A stretch of 64,000 nt of DNA from CAVTPD01 sp963736575 (GTDB lineage: Bacteria > Bacteroidota > Bacteroidia > Cytophagales > JAAEPT01). The DNA is taken from contig CAVTPD010000001.1 of assembly GCA_963736575.1 (NCBI GenBank), positions 1,426,001-1,490,000 on the forward strand, read 5' to 3'. Positions 10,106 through 19,123 of the stretch are shown here, in pieces. How positions within the stretch are numbered: the first letter of the stretch is position 1; each line of letters begins with the position of its first letter. Position numbers and translations under genes: made by a program. Below the pieces are notes generated by a model. That model saw only the letters and a list, made by a program, of their open reading frames with translations. It ran no database searches and had not been told where the DNA came from.

Positions 10106-10289
10106 GATTACTCCGTTAAAGTAGCAGCATATATAAAAGCGTCATTAACGGATCAAAATATACTTTCGGACCAATTAACCGATAAATATCATTTTTATGT
10201 TTCCGATTTCACAGAAAGCTTTCAGAAGTCTACTTCTATATTTTTTGGCAAAGAACTGAATCTAGAGCAATACAAAATTTGGGATTAAA
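10106..10289 (+). pseudogene. murI 3'-end fragment (direct repeat, copy B)
   Basis: This 184-bp fragment is 98% identical to the last 184 bp of murI at 4364-4547. It encodes the final ~60 residues in frame, including the terminal LEQYKIWD and stop, but has no start or catalytic part. Substitutions turn A-H into A-Y and M into T near its 5' end. It cannot make a functional racemase. Its position just beyond the DUF3857 trio suggests that it is the displaced original murI end after insertion of about 5.7 kb, or the scar of a partial duplication. Confidence 0.93.
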
Positions 10290-10308
10290 ATGGCATAATT
10301 ACGTTTAT

Positions 10309-10380
10309 GTCACGCTGAGCGTAAGCAAAGAATCCGTTACATTTAGTAAAACGGATCCTTCACTTCCCGTTCAGGATGAC
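10309..10380. repeat. Imperfect inverted repeat, intergenic hairpin between convergent genes
   Basis: GTCACGCTGAGCG at the left end pairs with CGTTCAGGATGAC at the right end, and inside it AATCCGTT pairs with AACGGATC around an A/T-rich loop. The whole element is about 72 bases. Its composition (GTCAnnCTGA at both ends) resembles dispersed intergenic repeats I know from flavobacterial genomes. It lies between the end of the DUF3857 cluster and the convergent GDPD gene, so it may also end transcription from either side. I found no second copy in this window. Confidence 0.65.
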
Positions 10381-10388
10381 AAAATAAA

Positions 10389-13313
10389 CTATTTCACACT
10401 TATTTTTTGATACGTGGTTTTGCTTCCCTCTTGTATTTCTAGAATATAAATCCCGCTGTTTACGTGAGATAACTCTAACTCAATATCTTGTTCAGAATAA
10501 GAACCAAAATTTAAGACTTCGGTATTACCCAAACTTAACAATCTTGCTGTTAATACTTCCGAACTAGAACGCGTAACTGTTACGTGGTCTGTTGCAGGAT
10601 TCGGGTAAACATTTAAACCATTATTGATTTCAGCAGTAAAAGTATTGGTTACAATGTTGGCATTTGCTAGCGTAAGGATAGAGTCTTCACTTAATGCATA
10701 ATTGTAAATTCTGGTTTCTCCAATTTTGCCGTTAAAATGTTGTGTATTGGTTCCGTTTTTAGCGATAAAAGCCGTTTGATTGGTTTTTATAGTTCCAGTT
10801 AAAGCGTGTTCGTCAGCTAATTGTCCGTTAATGTAAACTTTAGCATGTGTCCCATCATAAACACCAGCTACAAAAAACCAAGTACCTGTAGAGAGTACAC
10901 TTGCTGGAATTCCAGGTCTTTCGGCTCCAGCTGTGGTAGATACTTTAAAACGTAATTCGTTATTGCTTTTGTCACCGTAGATTACATAAATATCCTCATC
11001 CGCATCAAAAATAGGATCCCATGAATCTGAAATTTCTGAAGGCAATTCATTCATCATTATCCAAGAAGTCATGGTAATAGTCCCGCCAACACTGTCTAAT
11101 AATGGGCTAGAAGGTACTTTTAAATAATTCTGTGTGCCATCAAACGTGAAACCCGAACTGCTTACCACAGGTTTGGGGTCACCAATTACAGTTAAATGGT
11201 GGTTGTATCCTGAATAATCCCAAACAGTGTCTTCATCAACAATTTCATCCATTTTCCATAAAGCAATTAAACCGCTAGGGCGCGCTTCATTTTTTAATTC
11301 TGAAGCAGACATGGCGTAGTTGTAGATTTTAATTTCCCCAATGCTACCGCTGAAATACTGTGAATTAGTACCGTTTCGTCCAATAAACGCTTTTTGTCCA
11401 GTATTAACTGTTCCAGTAAGATTATGCTCGTCCATTAAAACACCGTTTAAATAAACTTGCGCTTTTTGGCCTGTGTAAACACCCGCAATGTGATACCAAA
11501 CATTTTTATCTAACAGGTTCCCAGGTATTCCGGGTCTTTCTGCACCACCAGATGTAGCCGCTTTAAAACGAAATTCATTTGTTCCTTTGTCGCTGTATAG
11601 TACAAATTGGTCACCATCTGAATCATAAACTGGATCCCAAGAGTCTGTGATTTCTGAAGGAAGATCATTAAATTTCACCCAAGCCGTAAGGGTTAGTTGA
11701 GCGTGTGGAGCATCTAATACTGGCGAAGCATTTACTTCTAAATAATCACTTGTTCCGTTGAAAGACAAAGCATCGTATCCGCCTCTTTTAACAGGTGTTG
11801 GATTTCCGAAAATACTTAACTTGTTATCGTAACCACTAAAGTCAACAGCGCTGTCGTTTTCTAGGCTTACTAAATCCCAGTGTGCTATTAACGATTGTTC
11901 TACAAAGGAAGCTTTAATCATACCTTCAGTAAAAGCATAATTATAAATTTTCAATTCTGAAATTGCGCCATTAAACAATTGTGTGTTTGTTCCGTTTTTA
12001 CCAATGAACGCTTGTTGAACGTCTACAATTCTACCCGTTAAAGGAGCTTCTGCTACAAGAGCATCATTTAAATAGACTTTTACACTTGTGCCGTTATACA
12101 CCCCGAAAATTGTTATCCAATCCGTTTTGTTTAATTCACTTTGTGGAATACCTGGTTTTTGAGCGCCATTTTCGGTAGTGATTTTAAAGCGCAATTCTTG
12201 GCTGGCTTTGTCTTCGTACATTACAAAAATATCGTTGTTAGAGTCATAAATAGGAGACCAGCTATCTGTTATTTCAGAAGGTAATTCGTTCAACTTAATC
12301 TTTGTCATTATAGTGATTTCATTGAAAGTAGCTTCTAAAGAGTTTGATACAGGTACTTGTAAATAGTCTTCCGTACCGTCAAATGCTAAGCCATTAATAC
12401 TATTGATTTCTATGTTTTCCGGAGTACCAAATACTTGAACATGGTTTGAAAACCCAGAAAGGTCATTAATACTGCCGCCCACAATTTCAGATTGAAAATC
12501 CCAGTTGGCTATTAACGAATTTTCGGGAATATAAACACCATTTTTAAGCGCTATAGCTCTTTCTGGAAAGTCGGTAGCAATACCGTCTAAACCAGCATTT
12601 ATTGCATTTTGTATGTCTGTTGATGAATTTAACGTGTAAGCAATAATCTGAATGTTATTGTCGTGCGCTAATTGTACTAATGCAGGGGAGGAAACACCGC
12701 TTGGCCCTATAAACTCACCACCAATAGCTAATAGCAAATCGATTTCAGTTTGACCCCAATTGCTACCAATAAGGTATTTAACAGGGATACTGGCGTCCAA
12801 TTCTTTGATTCGTTTTATTTCATTGTAGTTGAAAGAAATAACCGAAACTTCGTCTTCCATTTCTAAATCTTCAACTATGGCTACAACAGCATCCGCTAGT
12901 CCAGATTCTTTGATTTCGATTTCAACTTTTATCTTTCCTTTGGCCAAAAGAAGCGATTCTCTTAATGTAGGAATTTTTTCACCTGTAAATTGATTCCCAA
13001 ACTTACTTGCGTAACCGGCATCTAATAACTGTGTTTCAGCATAGGTCATTACCGACAGATTTCCTGCCCCGTTTGTGGTTCTGTCTACTGTTCCGTCATG
13101 TAGAACCACAATAGAATCATCTACTGTTTTTCTAATGTCTAATTCAAAGTAATTGGCACCGGCATCAATAGCAAATTGAAAGGCACTTAAGGTATTTTCT
13201 GGTCCTTTGTTAGAGTAACCTCTATGTGCACTAACAATAAAACCGGGGCTTGTAGCGCCCCAGCATGTAAGCAATGTAATAAAAGAGAGGAGAGTGAGTA
13301 CTTGTTTTTTCAT
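10389..13313 (-). CDS. Secreted glycerophosphodiester phosphodiesterase with three LamG domains and T9SS sorting signal
   Basis: This 974-residue multidomain protein has a signal peptide (residues 1-20). A GDPD domain spans about 25-255 with the catalytic set His30-Arg31, Glu57, Asp59 and His72 (SAHRGYSNKGPENT; FELDIR; VVLHDGTVDRTT). Three homologous LamG/concanavalin-A-like modules start near residues 267, 473 and 683; each opens with LIAxW and contains an SLEATF/PVLDAP/PLLDSV strand and an AFIGKNGTN-like segment. Residues about 890-974 form a T9SS type A sorting domain (LNVYPNPATDHVTV, ending YQKISVK). It is predicted to be secreted or surface-anchored, to cleave glycerophosphodiesters and to bind glycans. 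It is convergent with the DUF3857 cluster. Confidence 0.93.
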   Translation of the reverse strand: MKKQVLTLLSFITLLTCWGATSPGFIVSAHRGYSNKGPENTLSAFQFAIDAGANYFELDIRKTVDDSIVVLHDGTVDRTTNGAGNLSVMTYAETQLLDAGYASKFGNQFTGEKIPTLRESLLLAKGKIKVEIEIKESGLADAVVAIVEDLEMEDEVSVISFNYNEIKRIKELDASIPVKYLIGSNWGQTEIDLLLAIGGEFIGPSGVSSPALVQLAHDNNIQIIAYTLNSSTDIQNAINAGLDGIATDFPERAIALKNGVYIPENSLIANWDFQSEIVGGSINDLSGFSNHVQVFGTPENIEINSINGLAFDGTEDYLQVPVSNSLEATFNEITIMTKIKLNELPSEITDSWSPIYDSNNDIFVMYEDKASQELRFKITTENGAQKPGIPQSELNKTDWITIFGVYNGTSVKVYLNDALVAEAPLTGRIVDVQQAFIGKNGTNTQLFNGAISELKIYNYAFTEGMIKASFVEQSLIAHWDLVSLENDSAVDFSGYDNKLSIFGNPTPVKRGGYDALSFNGTSDYLEVNASPVLDAPHAQLTLTAWVKFNDLPSEITDSWDPVYDSDGDQFVLYSDKGTNEFRFKAATSGGAERPGIPGNLLDKNVWYHIAGVYTGQKAQVYLNGVLMDEHNLTGTVNTGQKAFIGRNGTNSQYFSGSIGEIKIYNYAMSASELKNEARPSGLIALWKMDEIVDEDTVWDYSGYNHHLTVIGDPKPVVSSSGFTFDGTQNYLKVPSSPLLDSVGGTITMTSWIMMNELPSEISDSWDPIFDADEDIYVIYGDKSNNELRFKVSTTAGAERPGIPASVLSTGTWFFVAGVYDGTHAKVYINGQLADEHALTGTIKTNQTAFIAKNGTNTQHFNGKIGETRIYNYALSEDSILTLANANIVTNTFTAEINNGLNVYPNPATDHVTVTRSSSEVLTARLLSLGNTEVLNFGSYSEQDIELELSHVNSGIYILEIQEGSKTTYQKISVK

Positions 13314-13439
13314 AACAGCAACGTTAATTTGTGATCTTACAAACCTAGTTGTTGAATATGACCGTAAAGTTAAACAAGCATTATCCTATAGCTAAAAGTG
13401 TTCTTGAATCTTAGCTGTTTTTTAATTAAGAAACCTTTT

Positions 13440-14249
13440 TTATTCAATTTCAGGTAAATAACAAAAGTATGCTTTGAATAGCATAAATATACCATAAGAA
13501 AATAAACCCAGTGAAATTATAGCCAAAACAAGTGGGCCAAAATTACTGTTAACCAATTCAAAACTTTTTTGCATGCCTTGCGCTTCAGAAGGGTCTCTTT
13601 GTAAAACGGCTTTAATAAACATGTAAGACACCAACAAGATTACAATTCCGCGAGAAGTATACCCAAATATACCCGTGTATTCCATCACTTTTTGTGATTT
13701 AGAATCCAACTGAGATTCTTGTATTCGTTTACTGAATTTACCCGTCCAAGCCAAGTAGAATTGAAAACAAGCCCTTCCTATTAAAATACTTGCTGCAGCA
13801 AATAAGATAACTTGCCCAGTTGTAGAACCCAATAATTCTTGAATTATGGATTCTTTGCTACCGCCTCCACCACTTCCAGAGGAAGAATTAAATGCCATTT
13901 TTATAGCCGTAAACGCTACGGAAGCGTAAATGAGACCACTTCCTATATAAGCAATCTTTTTGCCCCAATTAAACCAAAATGGCTTGTTGGGTTTATTAAA
14001 CTTAAAAGCTATAATTAATTTAAAAACAGTATAGCCAACTAGTCCAATTCCCATCATACATAGCAAAACTTTGCCAAAGGGTTGCGAATAGACGAAAGAC
14101 AAAGACTCATTTTTACCCGAAGAACCTTGTCCTCCCATACCTAAAGCCGCTGCGCAAGTGATTCCACCAGCTAATAAATAAACTACGCCTTTAGAGGCAA
14201 TTCCAACTTGGGAATATTTTTTAAGGGATTTGCTTACAGAACTGTTCAT
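13440..14249 (-). CDS. DUF1206 integral membrane protein
   Basis: This 269-residue membrane protein has three repeated two-helix units, the organisation of DUF1206: SQVGIASKGVVYLLAGG near residue 13, NWGKKIAYIGSGLIYASVAF in the middle and YTGIFGYTSRGIVILLVSY near 190. About six transmembrane helices are expected. A Gly/Ser-rich loop (SSSGSGGGGSKE) separates the second and third units. The biochemical role of the family is unknown. Its ATG (14247-14249) shares a base with the stop of the upstream YqaE/Pmp3 gene, indicating translational coupling. Confidence 0.87.
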   Translation of the reverse strand: MNSSVSKSLKKYSQVGIASKGVVYLLAGGITCAAALGMGGQGSSGKNESLSFVYSQPFGKVLLCMMGIGLVGYTVFKLIIAFKFNKPNKPFWFNWGKKIAYIGSGLIYASVAFTAIKMAFNSSSGSGGGGSKESIIQELLGSTTGQVILFAAASILIGRACFQFYLAWTGKFSKRIQESQLDSKSQKVMEYTGIFGYTSRGIVILLVSYMFIKAVLQRDPSEAQGMQKSFELVNSNFGPLVLAIISLGLFSYGIFMLFKAYFCYLPEIE

Positions 14250-14404
14250 TACCTTAACAATACAATTAATGCATGAATGATACCTGGTATATAACCAAAA
14301 ACGGTAAGCAATAAATTAATCCAAAAGGTACCTGATAAACCATATCTCATGAATACGCCAACAGGGGGTAAGAGTATAGCAAGAATAATTTCTAATAATT
14401 TCAT
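14249..14404 (-). CDS. YqaE/Pmp3 family small membrane protein
   Basis: This 51-residue protein has two hydrophobic helices and the family signature: LLEIILAILLPPVGVFMRYG, then a short turn, then INLLLTVFGYIPGIIHAL. Pmp3/YqaE proteins are stress-associated membrane proteolipids implicated in membrane potential and cation homeostasis. The stop codon overlaps the ATG of the DUF1206 gene by one base (TAATG). The 217-bp region upstream to the divergent GH3 gene is A/T-rich and should hold the promoters for both directions. Confidence 0.9.
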   Translation of the reverse strand: MKLLEIILAILLPPVGVFMRYGLSGTFWINLLLTVFGYIPGIIHALIVLLR

Positions 14405-14620
14405 AGAGCGTGTTTTTAGCATTTCATGTAGAATAAATCATACCAATTGAATAAAAAGTATTTAGCTTAACTAATGAAGCTTTTGGTAAACGCCAACTGC
14501 TTTTTTTTACCTCACTTTTCTACTTAACTGTAGAAAATTAACCCCGCTTAAATTTAGACTATTAAGTCTTAATATCTAGATACCTAGATTTATCACTTAG
14601 GCAGTATTATTGATTATTTA

Positions 14621-16177
14621 ATGTTAAAATTAACCAGTATGACTATTCTTGGTAACATTATTAAATCGGCCATTGAAATAACAGATAAAGTTATTCCAGA
14701 AAAATCTCATTCCGAAAATCAGAAAGAAGTTCTTCATCACTTACTTAAAAAAGCTTCAAAAACAGCTTTTGGAATTCATTACAGATTTGATGCTATTTTA
14801 AAATCTAATGACCCTTCTAAAACTTTTTCCAAAAGCATACCTTATTTTGATTACCAAAGAATTTACGAGCAATGGTGGAAAAGACAATTGGAAGGAGAGG
14901 TAGATGTTACTTGGCCCGGTAAAGCAAATTATTACGCATTAAGCTCTGGTACAACAGGTAAAACCAGTAAACGAATACCTATTACCGACGAAATGTTAGA
15001 GTGCATTAGAAAAGCCGGTGTTAAGCAGGTTTTGGCATTGTCTCATTTTAATATGGAACCCGAATTTTTTGAAAAAGAAGTCATGATGTTAGGAAGCTCC
15101 ACGGCACTTCATGAGGAAGACGGTCATTTAGAAGGGGAAATTAGTGGAATTAGTGCTTCTAGATTGCCTTTTTGGTTTAAAGGATTTTATAAACCCGGGG
15201 AGGAAATTTCATCTATTGTAGATTGGGATGAAAAAGTAGATAAAATAGCGAAACATGCAAAAGACTGGGATATTGGCGCCATTTGCGGTATTCCTTCTTG
15301 GAATGAATTAATGATTAAAAAAGTAATGGAATACCATGGTGCTTCCACCATTCACGAAGTATGGCCTAATCTTCAGGTGTTTGCATCGGGTGGGGTTGCA
15401 TTTGAACCGTACCGAAAAAGCTTTAACGCCTTAATGGGTAAACCAATGACTATTATTGATACCTATTTAGCATCGGAAGGTTTTATAGCTTGCCAAACCA
15501 GAGAGAACAAAGAAATGGCCATGTCGTTAATTACAGACAATGGTATCTATTTTGAATTTGTTCCTTTTATAGAAGAAAACATAGATGAAAATGGCGGTAT
15601 TTTACCAGAGGCACCGTCTTTAACTATAGATGAAGTAGAACCACAAACAGATTACGCCATGATTATATCTACCGTTTCTGGTGCTTGGCGTTATTTAATT
15701 GGTGATACCATTCGTTTTACTAATGTTGAAAACGCTGAAATGATTATTTCCGGCAGAACAAAACATTTTTTAAATGTTGTGGGTTCTCAACTTTCGGTTT
15801 TAAAAATGAATAAAGCCATTCAGCAACTAGAAGTAGATTATAATGTTGCCATTCCGGAGTTTACAGTAGCCGCAGTTCGCCCTTATGAAGAATACATTCA
15901 CCATTGGTATTTAGGTGTAGATGGTGATTTTTCTATGCTGAATGAGGAAGAAGTAGCGGCAAAGTTAGACGCGTATTTGCAAGAAGCGAACAAGAATTAT
16001 GCTGTGGCAAGATCTAAAGCCTTGCACGGGGTTAAAGTTTCTTTAGTACCCTTAGACGTTTTTTACAAATGGAACGAAAGGGCAAAATCCAAAGGGGGAC
16101 AAGTAAAAATGCCTAAGGTAATGAAGGAAGAAGCGTTCTTAGAGTTTAAGAAGTTTACAAAGGAGATAATGGTTTAG
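14621..16177 (+). CDS. GH3 auxin-responsive-promoter family protein (acyl-adenylating enzyme-like)
   Basis: This 518-residue cytosolic protein belongs to the GH3 family, a branch of the ANL adenylating enzymes. The nucleotide-binding loop YYALSSGTTGKTSKRIPIT lies near residue 105. Further adenylation motifs are IDTYLASEGFIACQ near 285 and WRYLIGDTIRFTN near 360. Plant GH3 enzymes conjugate amino acids to acyl acids; bacterial substrates are unknown. The start chosen is the ATG at 14621; an alternative ATG lies six codons in. It ends in a 4-base tail-to-tail overlap with the metalloprotease gene. Confidence 0.88.
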   Translation: MLKLTSMTILGNIIKSAIEITDKVIPEKSHSENQKEVLHHLLKKASKTAFGIHYRFDAILKSNDPSKTFSKSIPYFDYQRIYEQWWKRQLEGEVDVTWPGKANYYALSSGTTGKTSKRIPITDEMLECIRKAGVKQVLALSHFNMEPEFFEKEVMMLGSSTALHEEDGHLEGEISGISASRLPFWFKGFYKPGEEISSIVDWDEKVDKIAKHAKDWDIGAICGIPSWNELMIKKVMEYHGASTIHEVWPNLQVFASGGVAFEPYRKSFNALMGKPMTIIDTYLASEGFIACQTRENKEMAMSLITDNGIYFEFVPFIEENIDENGGILPEAPSLTIDEVEPQTDYAMIISTVSGAWRYLIGDTIRFTNVENAEMIISGRTKHFLNVVGSQLSVLKMNKAIQQLEVDYNVAIPEFTVAAVRPYEEYIHHWYLGVDGDFSMLNEEEVAAKLDAYLQEANKNYAVARSKALHGVKVSLVPLDVFYKWNERAKSKGGQVKMPKVMKEEAFLEFKKFTKEIMV

Positions 16178-16854
16178 TTATCCTCTAAATCATCTTCCTT
16201 TTTAACATCTGCTTTTTGAATGATTTCCATCACTTGTTCGGGAGACATGTAATACTTTTGAATATGTTCTTTATAAGCAATAGGTATATGCGCATGGTCC
16301 ATAATAAACTGCTTTGTAGCATAAATGTTTTGTCCTAAAAAATGTCCAATAGCATTCATGTCGGCACGTCTTTCTGCGGCCGTTTTATACTTTCCTGAAA
16401 AAACATAACCAAACCCAAAACGCATCATTCCAATACCGCTACGTTCTTTATAATCTAAAATATGTCCTAATTCATGACCAATCCAACCAACTAAAACATC
16501 AAAAGGTAAATCTTCTACCGGTATATTTTCGTTCTGTAATTTAAGTGCTGGTGTGATTTTAATAATATAACCACGTTTCTTTTTACTTCGGAACAAGCCA
16601 CCAAATTTAGGCTGAGCCTGCATAAAAGAGGTTGTGATGTTGTCTGTGAATTTGAATTCTATGGGTGTATCTAATAATTCAGGGTAATGTTTTAAGGCAA
16701 AAATGGTGGCTTCTTTAAGCTTTTCGGGGATGATTTTATTTTTAGAAGCATTTAAAGAATCGGGGATCAAATCAACTTGCGCATGAGCAACCAGAGAGCT
16801 AAACAAAAAACAAAAAGACAGAATAGAAGGTTTTAAAGGTTGAATACTTGCCAT
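16174..16854 (-). CDS. Secreted zinc metallopeptidase-like protein
   Basis: This 226-residue protein has a cleavable signal peptide (SFCFLFSSLVAHAQ). A gluzincin-type zinc motif is visible: HELGH within VGWIGHELGHILDYKE near residue 130, followed about 33 residues on by ERRADMNAIG, where the Glu is the likely third ligand. This matches small M48-like metallopeptidases. Activity and substrate are unknown. It overlaps the convergent GH3 gene by 4 bases, leaving no room for an intergenic terminator. Confidence 0.78.
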   Translation of the reverse strand: MASIQPLKPSILSFCFLFSSLVAHAQVDLIPDSLNASKNKIIPEKLKEATIFALKHYPELLDTPIEFKFTDNITTSFMQAQPKFGGLFRSKKKRGYIIKITPALKLQNENIPVEDLPFDVLVGWIGHELGHILDYKERSGIGMMRFGFGYVFSGKYKTAAERRADMNAIGHFLGQNIYATKQFIMDHAHIPIAYKEHIQKYYMSPEQVMEIIQKADVKKEDDLEDN

Positions 16855-16940
16855 ATAAACCCAACAATGAAAAGTAAAGATTAGTTTGTGCCCTATTAAT
16901 ATTTTGACGTTTAAACCATTAATTTCATGGTAAAAACAAG

Positions 16941-17795
16941 TTGGAAAGTTCGGTTCTACTTACATATGGTTTACTACTATTCAGCATTATAGCGCTCTGG
17001 TTTAAGGTAAAGCTATTTTCTAAAATACCACTTTGGTTGTGTTTTGGAGTAGCTAGTGTTATAGCTGGATTTCTGTTTGGTTTTTTAGAAATACAAGCGG
17101 TGATATATCTAGGTTTATTAGGGTGTGCCGTTTTTCAGTATTATAAAAAAGATAAACCAGTACTGTATTTTGTGGCGATTCTAATTTTAACCGTTCCTTT
17201 ATTACTCCATCTGCCTATTTTGGGATTTCATAATTATAAGTATTTAGACCGTGTTCAGGTTTCAGAAAATGCATTTCCTTTCAGTATGTATTTTAATTTA
17301 GACAAAACCTTTCTTGGCGTATATATATTGGGGTTCAGTGCTAAAGAATCAGCGGCCTCTTTACCAGAAATAATTCAGAAAGTGCTCCTCTATCTACTGG
17401 TAATGGCGATTCTGTTTTTTGGTATCACTATGAGTTTGGCTTATGTTAAATGGGATTTAAAGGGTCCAAGTTATACCTTAATTTGGATGCTGAATAATCT
17501 GTTTTTTGTTTGTGTTGCCGAAGAAGCTGTTTTCAGAAAGCTAATTCAGGATAAAATTATAAAATGGGTAAGCAAACCTAGTTTGTATTGGTTTTCTATA
17601 TTAATCACTTCTTTTTTGTTTGGAATAGTTCACCTACAAGGTGGTATTGTTTATGTTATTTTGGCTAGTATTGCAGGGTTGTTTTATGGGCATCTATACT
17701 ACGTAACTAAAAGAATAGAAAGTGCTGTTTTACTTCATTTTTTATTTAATCTAGTGCACTTTTTATTATTTACTTACCCAGCATTACGTGTATAA
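16941..17795 (+). CDS. CPBP family intramembrane metalloprotease
   Basis: This 284-residue protein has about eight transmembrane helices. The CPBP/Abi (CAAX-protease-like) motifs are present in order: EEAVFRK near residue 193 (EExxxR), FGIVHLQGG near 228 (FxxxH) and HFLFNLVH near 267 (HxxxN). These residues form the glutamate/histidine metal site inside the membrane. The only start in frame after the upstream stop is TTG at 16941, so a TTG start is inferred; an ATG at 16927 is in another frame. The substrate is unknown. Confidence 0.87.
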   Translation: MESSVLLTYGLLLFSIIALWFKVKLFSKIPLWLCFGVASVIAGFLFGFLEIQAVIYLGLLGCAVFQYYKKDKPVLYFVAILILTVPLLLHLPILGFHNYKYLDRVQVSENAFPFSMYFNLDKTFLGVYILGFSAKESAASLPEIIQKVLLYLLVMAILFFGITMSLAYVKWDLKGPSYTLIWMLNNLFFVCVAEEAVFRKLIQDKIIKWVSKPSLYWFSILITSFLFGIVHLQGGIVYVILASIAGLFYGHLYYVTKRIESAVLLHFLFNLVHFLLFTYPALRV

Positions 17796-17912
17796 TTTTT
17801 ATAACTAAATGATCCTTTTATAAGAAACTCTTGTTTAGTTTAGAACGCTGAACACATATGAATCCCCTCAGTTGATGGGATTGAACCACAGTTATATACA
17901 AATAGAGTATAA

Positions 17913-19109
17913 ATGACGACCGCTATTATAATTACATTTTGTTCTCTTTTACTTATTGCCTATGTCTTTAATTTAACGGCTACTAAAACCAAAATACCTT
18001 CTGTTTTATTACTATTGCTTTTGGGATGGGTAATTAAGGAACTAACAGTTTTTTTAGCCATTCCCGTACCCATGTTAACACCTATTTTACCAGTTCTGGC
18101 TACAATTGGGTTAATTTTAATGGTTTTAGAAGGGGCGTTGGAGCTTGAATTAAATGCATCTAAAGTAACACTTATAACAAAATCTTTTTTAGGAGCTTTA
18201 TTGCCTATGATAGCCTTATCGCTCATAATATGTTATGCGTTTCAATATTTGGGGCATTATTCTTTTAAAGACTCCTTAATAAATGCTATTCCATTTTGCA
18301 TAATAAGTAGCGCTATTGCAATACCTAGTATTAGGGGGCTTAATTCATTAAATAGAGAGTTTGTAATTTATGAAAGCAGTTTTTCGGACATCATTGGAAT
18401 TGTGTTTTTTAATTTTATAATGCGAAATGAAGTTATTGACGCCACCGCTTTTGGCTTTTTTGGCTTACAATTAGTAATTATAATTTTTGTCTCTTTTGTA
18501 GCTACTGTAGGACTTTCCTTTCTATTAAGTAAAATAGACCATCATGTTAAGTTTTTACCCATCATTTTATTGGTGATTTTAATCTATACTGTACTGAAAG
18601 AATACCATTTACCGGCTTTAATATTTATTTTACTTTTTGGCTTGGCTTTAAGTAATTTGGAAGAACTAAAACGATTTAAATGGATACAAATTTTTGGTCC
18701 CGAAGGTTTAAAAAAAGAAATAGTAAAGTTTAGAGACCTTACTATGGAGGGTGCTTTTCTAATTAGGGCGTTGTTTTTTATTCTGTTTGGTTATTTGTTA
18801 GAGACTTCAGAAGTATTAAATAGCGATACTTTAATACTATCTGTTAGTATTGTAATTCTTATTATTTTAATACGAATTATTCAGTTAAAAATATCTGGAT
18901 TACCTATTTTTCCATTGCTTTTTGTGGCACCCAGAGGTTTAATAACCATTTTATTGTTCATCTCCATTGGTGCAGACCATTTGATCCCATTTGTAAATCA
19001 GTCGGTAATTATACAAGTAATAATTCTTACTACCATTATTATGTCTTTGGGTTTAATTGCTACACCTAAAAGTCAGAAGGCTGAAAAAAAGCCGATTAAA
19101 GAAACATAA
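17913..19109 (+). CDS. Cation:proton antiporter (CPA superfamily)
   Basis: This 398-residue protein is almost entirely hydrophobic, with roughly 11-12 transmembrane helices. The arrangement and segments such as VLLLLLLGWVIKEL, LEGALELELN and PRGLITILLFISIGADHLIP match bacterial Na+(K+)/H+ exchangers of the CPA group. No cytoplasmic regulatory (TrkA/RCK) domain follows; the short charged C-terminus ends in KPIKET. The role is probably pH and Na+ homeostasis at the inner membrane. The DinB-like gene follows after 14 bp. Confidence 0.85.
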   Translation: MTTAIIITFCSLLLIAYVFNLTATKTKIPSVLLLLLLGWVIKELTVFLAIPVPMLTPILPVLATIGLILMVLEGALELELNASKVTLITKSFLGALLPMIALSLIICYAFQYLGHYSFKDSLINAIPFCIISSAIAIPSIRGLNSLNREFVIYESSFSDIIGIVFFNFIMRNEVIDATAFGFFGLQLVIIIFVSFVATVGLSFLLSKIDHHVKFLPIILLVILIYTVLKEYHLPALIFILLFGLALSNLEELKRFKWIQIFGPEGLKKEIVKFRDLTMEGAFLIRALFFILFGYLLETSEVLNSDTLILSVSIVILIILIRIIQLKISGLPIFPLLFVAPRGLITILLFISIGADHLIPFVNQSVIIQVIILTTIIMSLGLIATPKSQKAEKKPIKET

Positions 19110-19123
19110 GGTTTAATGAAAAA

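Noticed and set aside
4364..10289. Insertion sequence or composite transposon around the DUF3857 trio
   Set aside because: The repeats are a gene 3' end rather than terminal inverted repeats, and no transposase, integrase or target-site duplication is visible.
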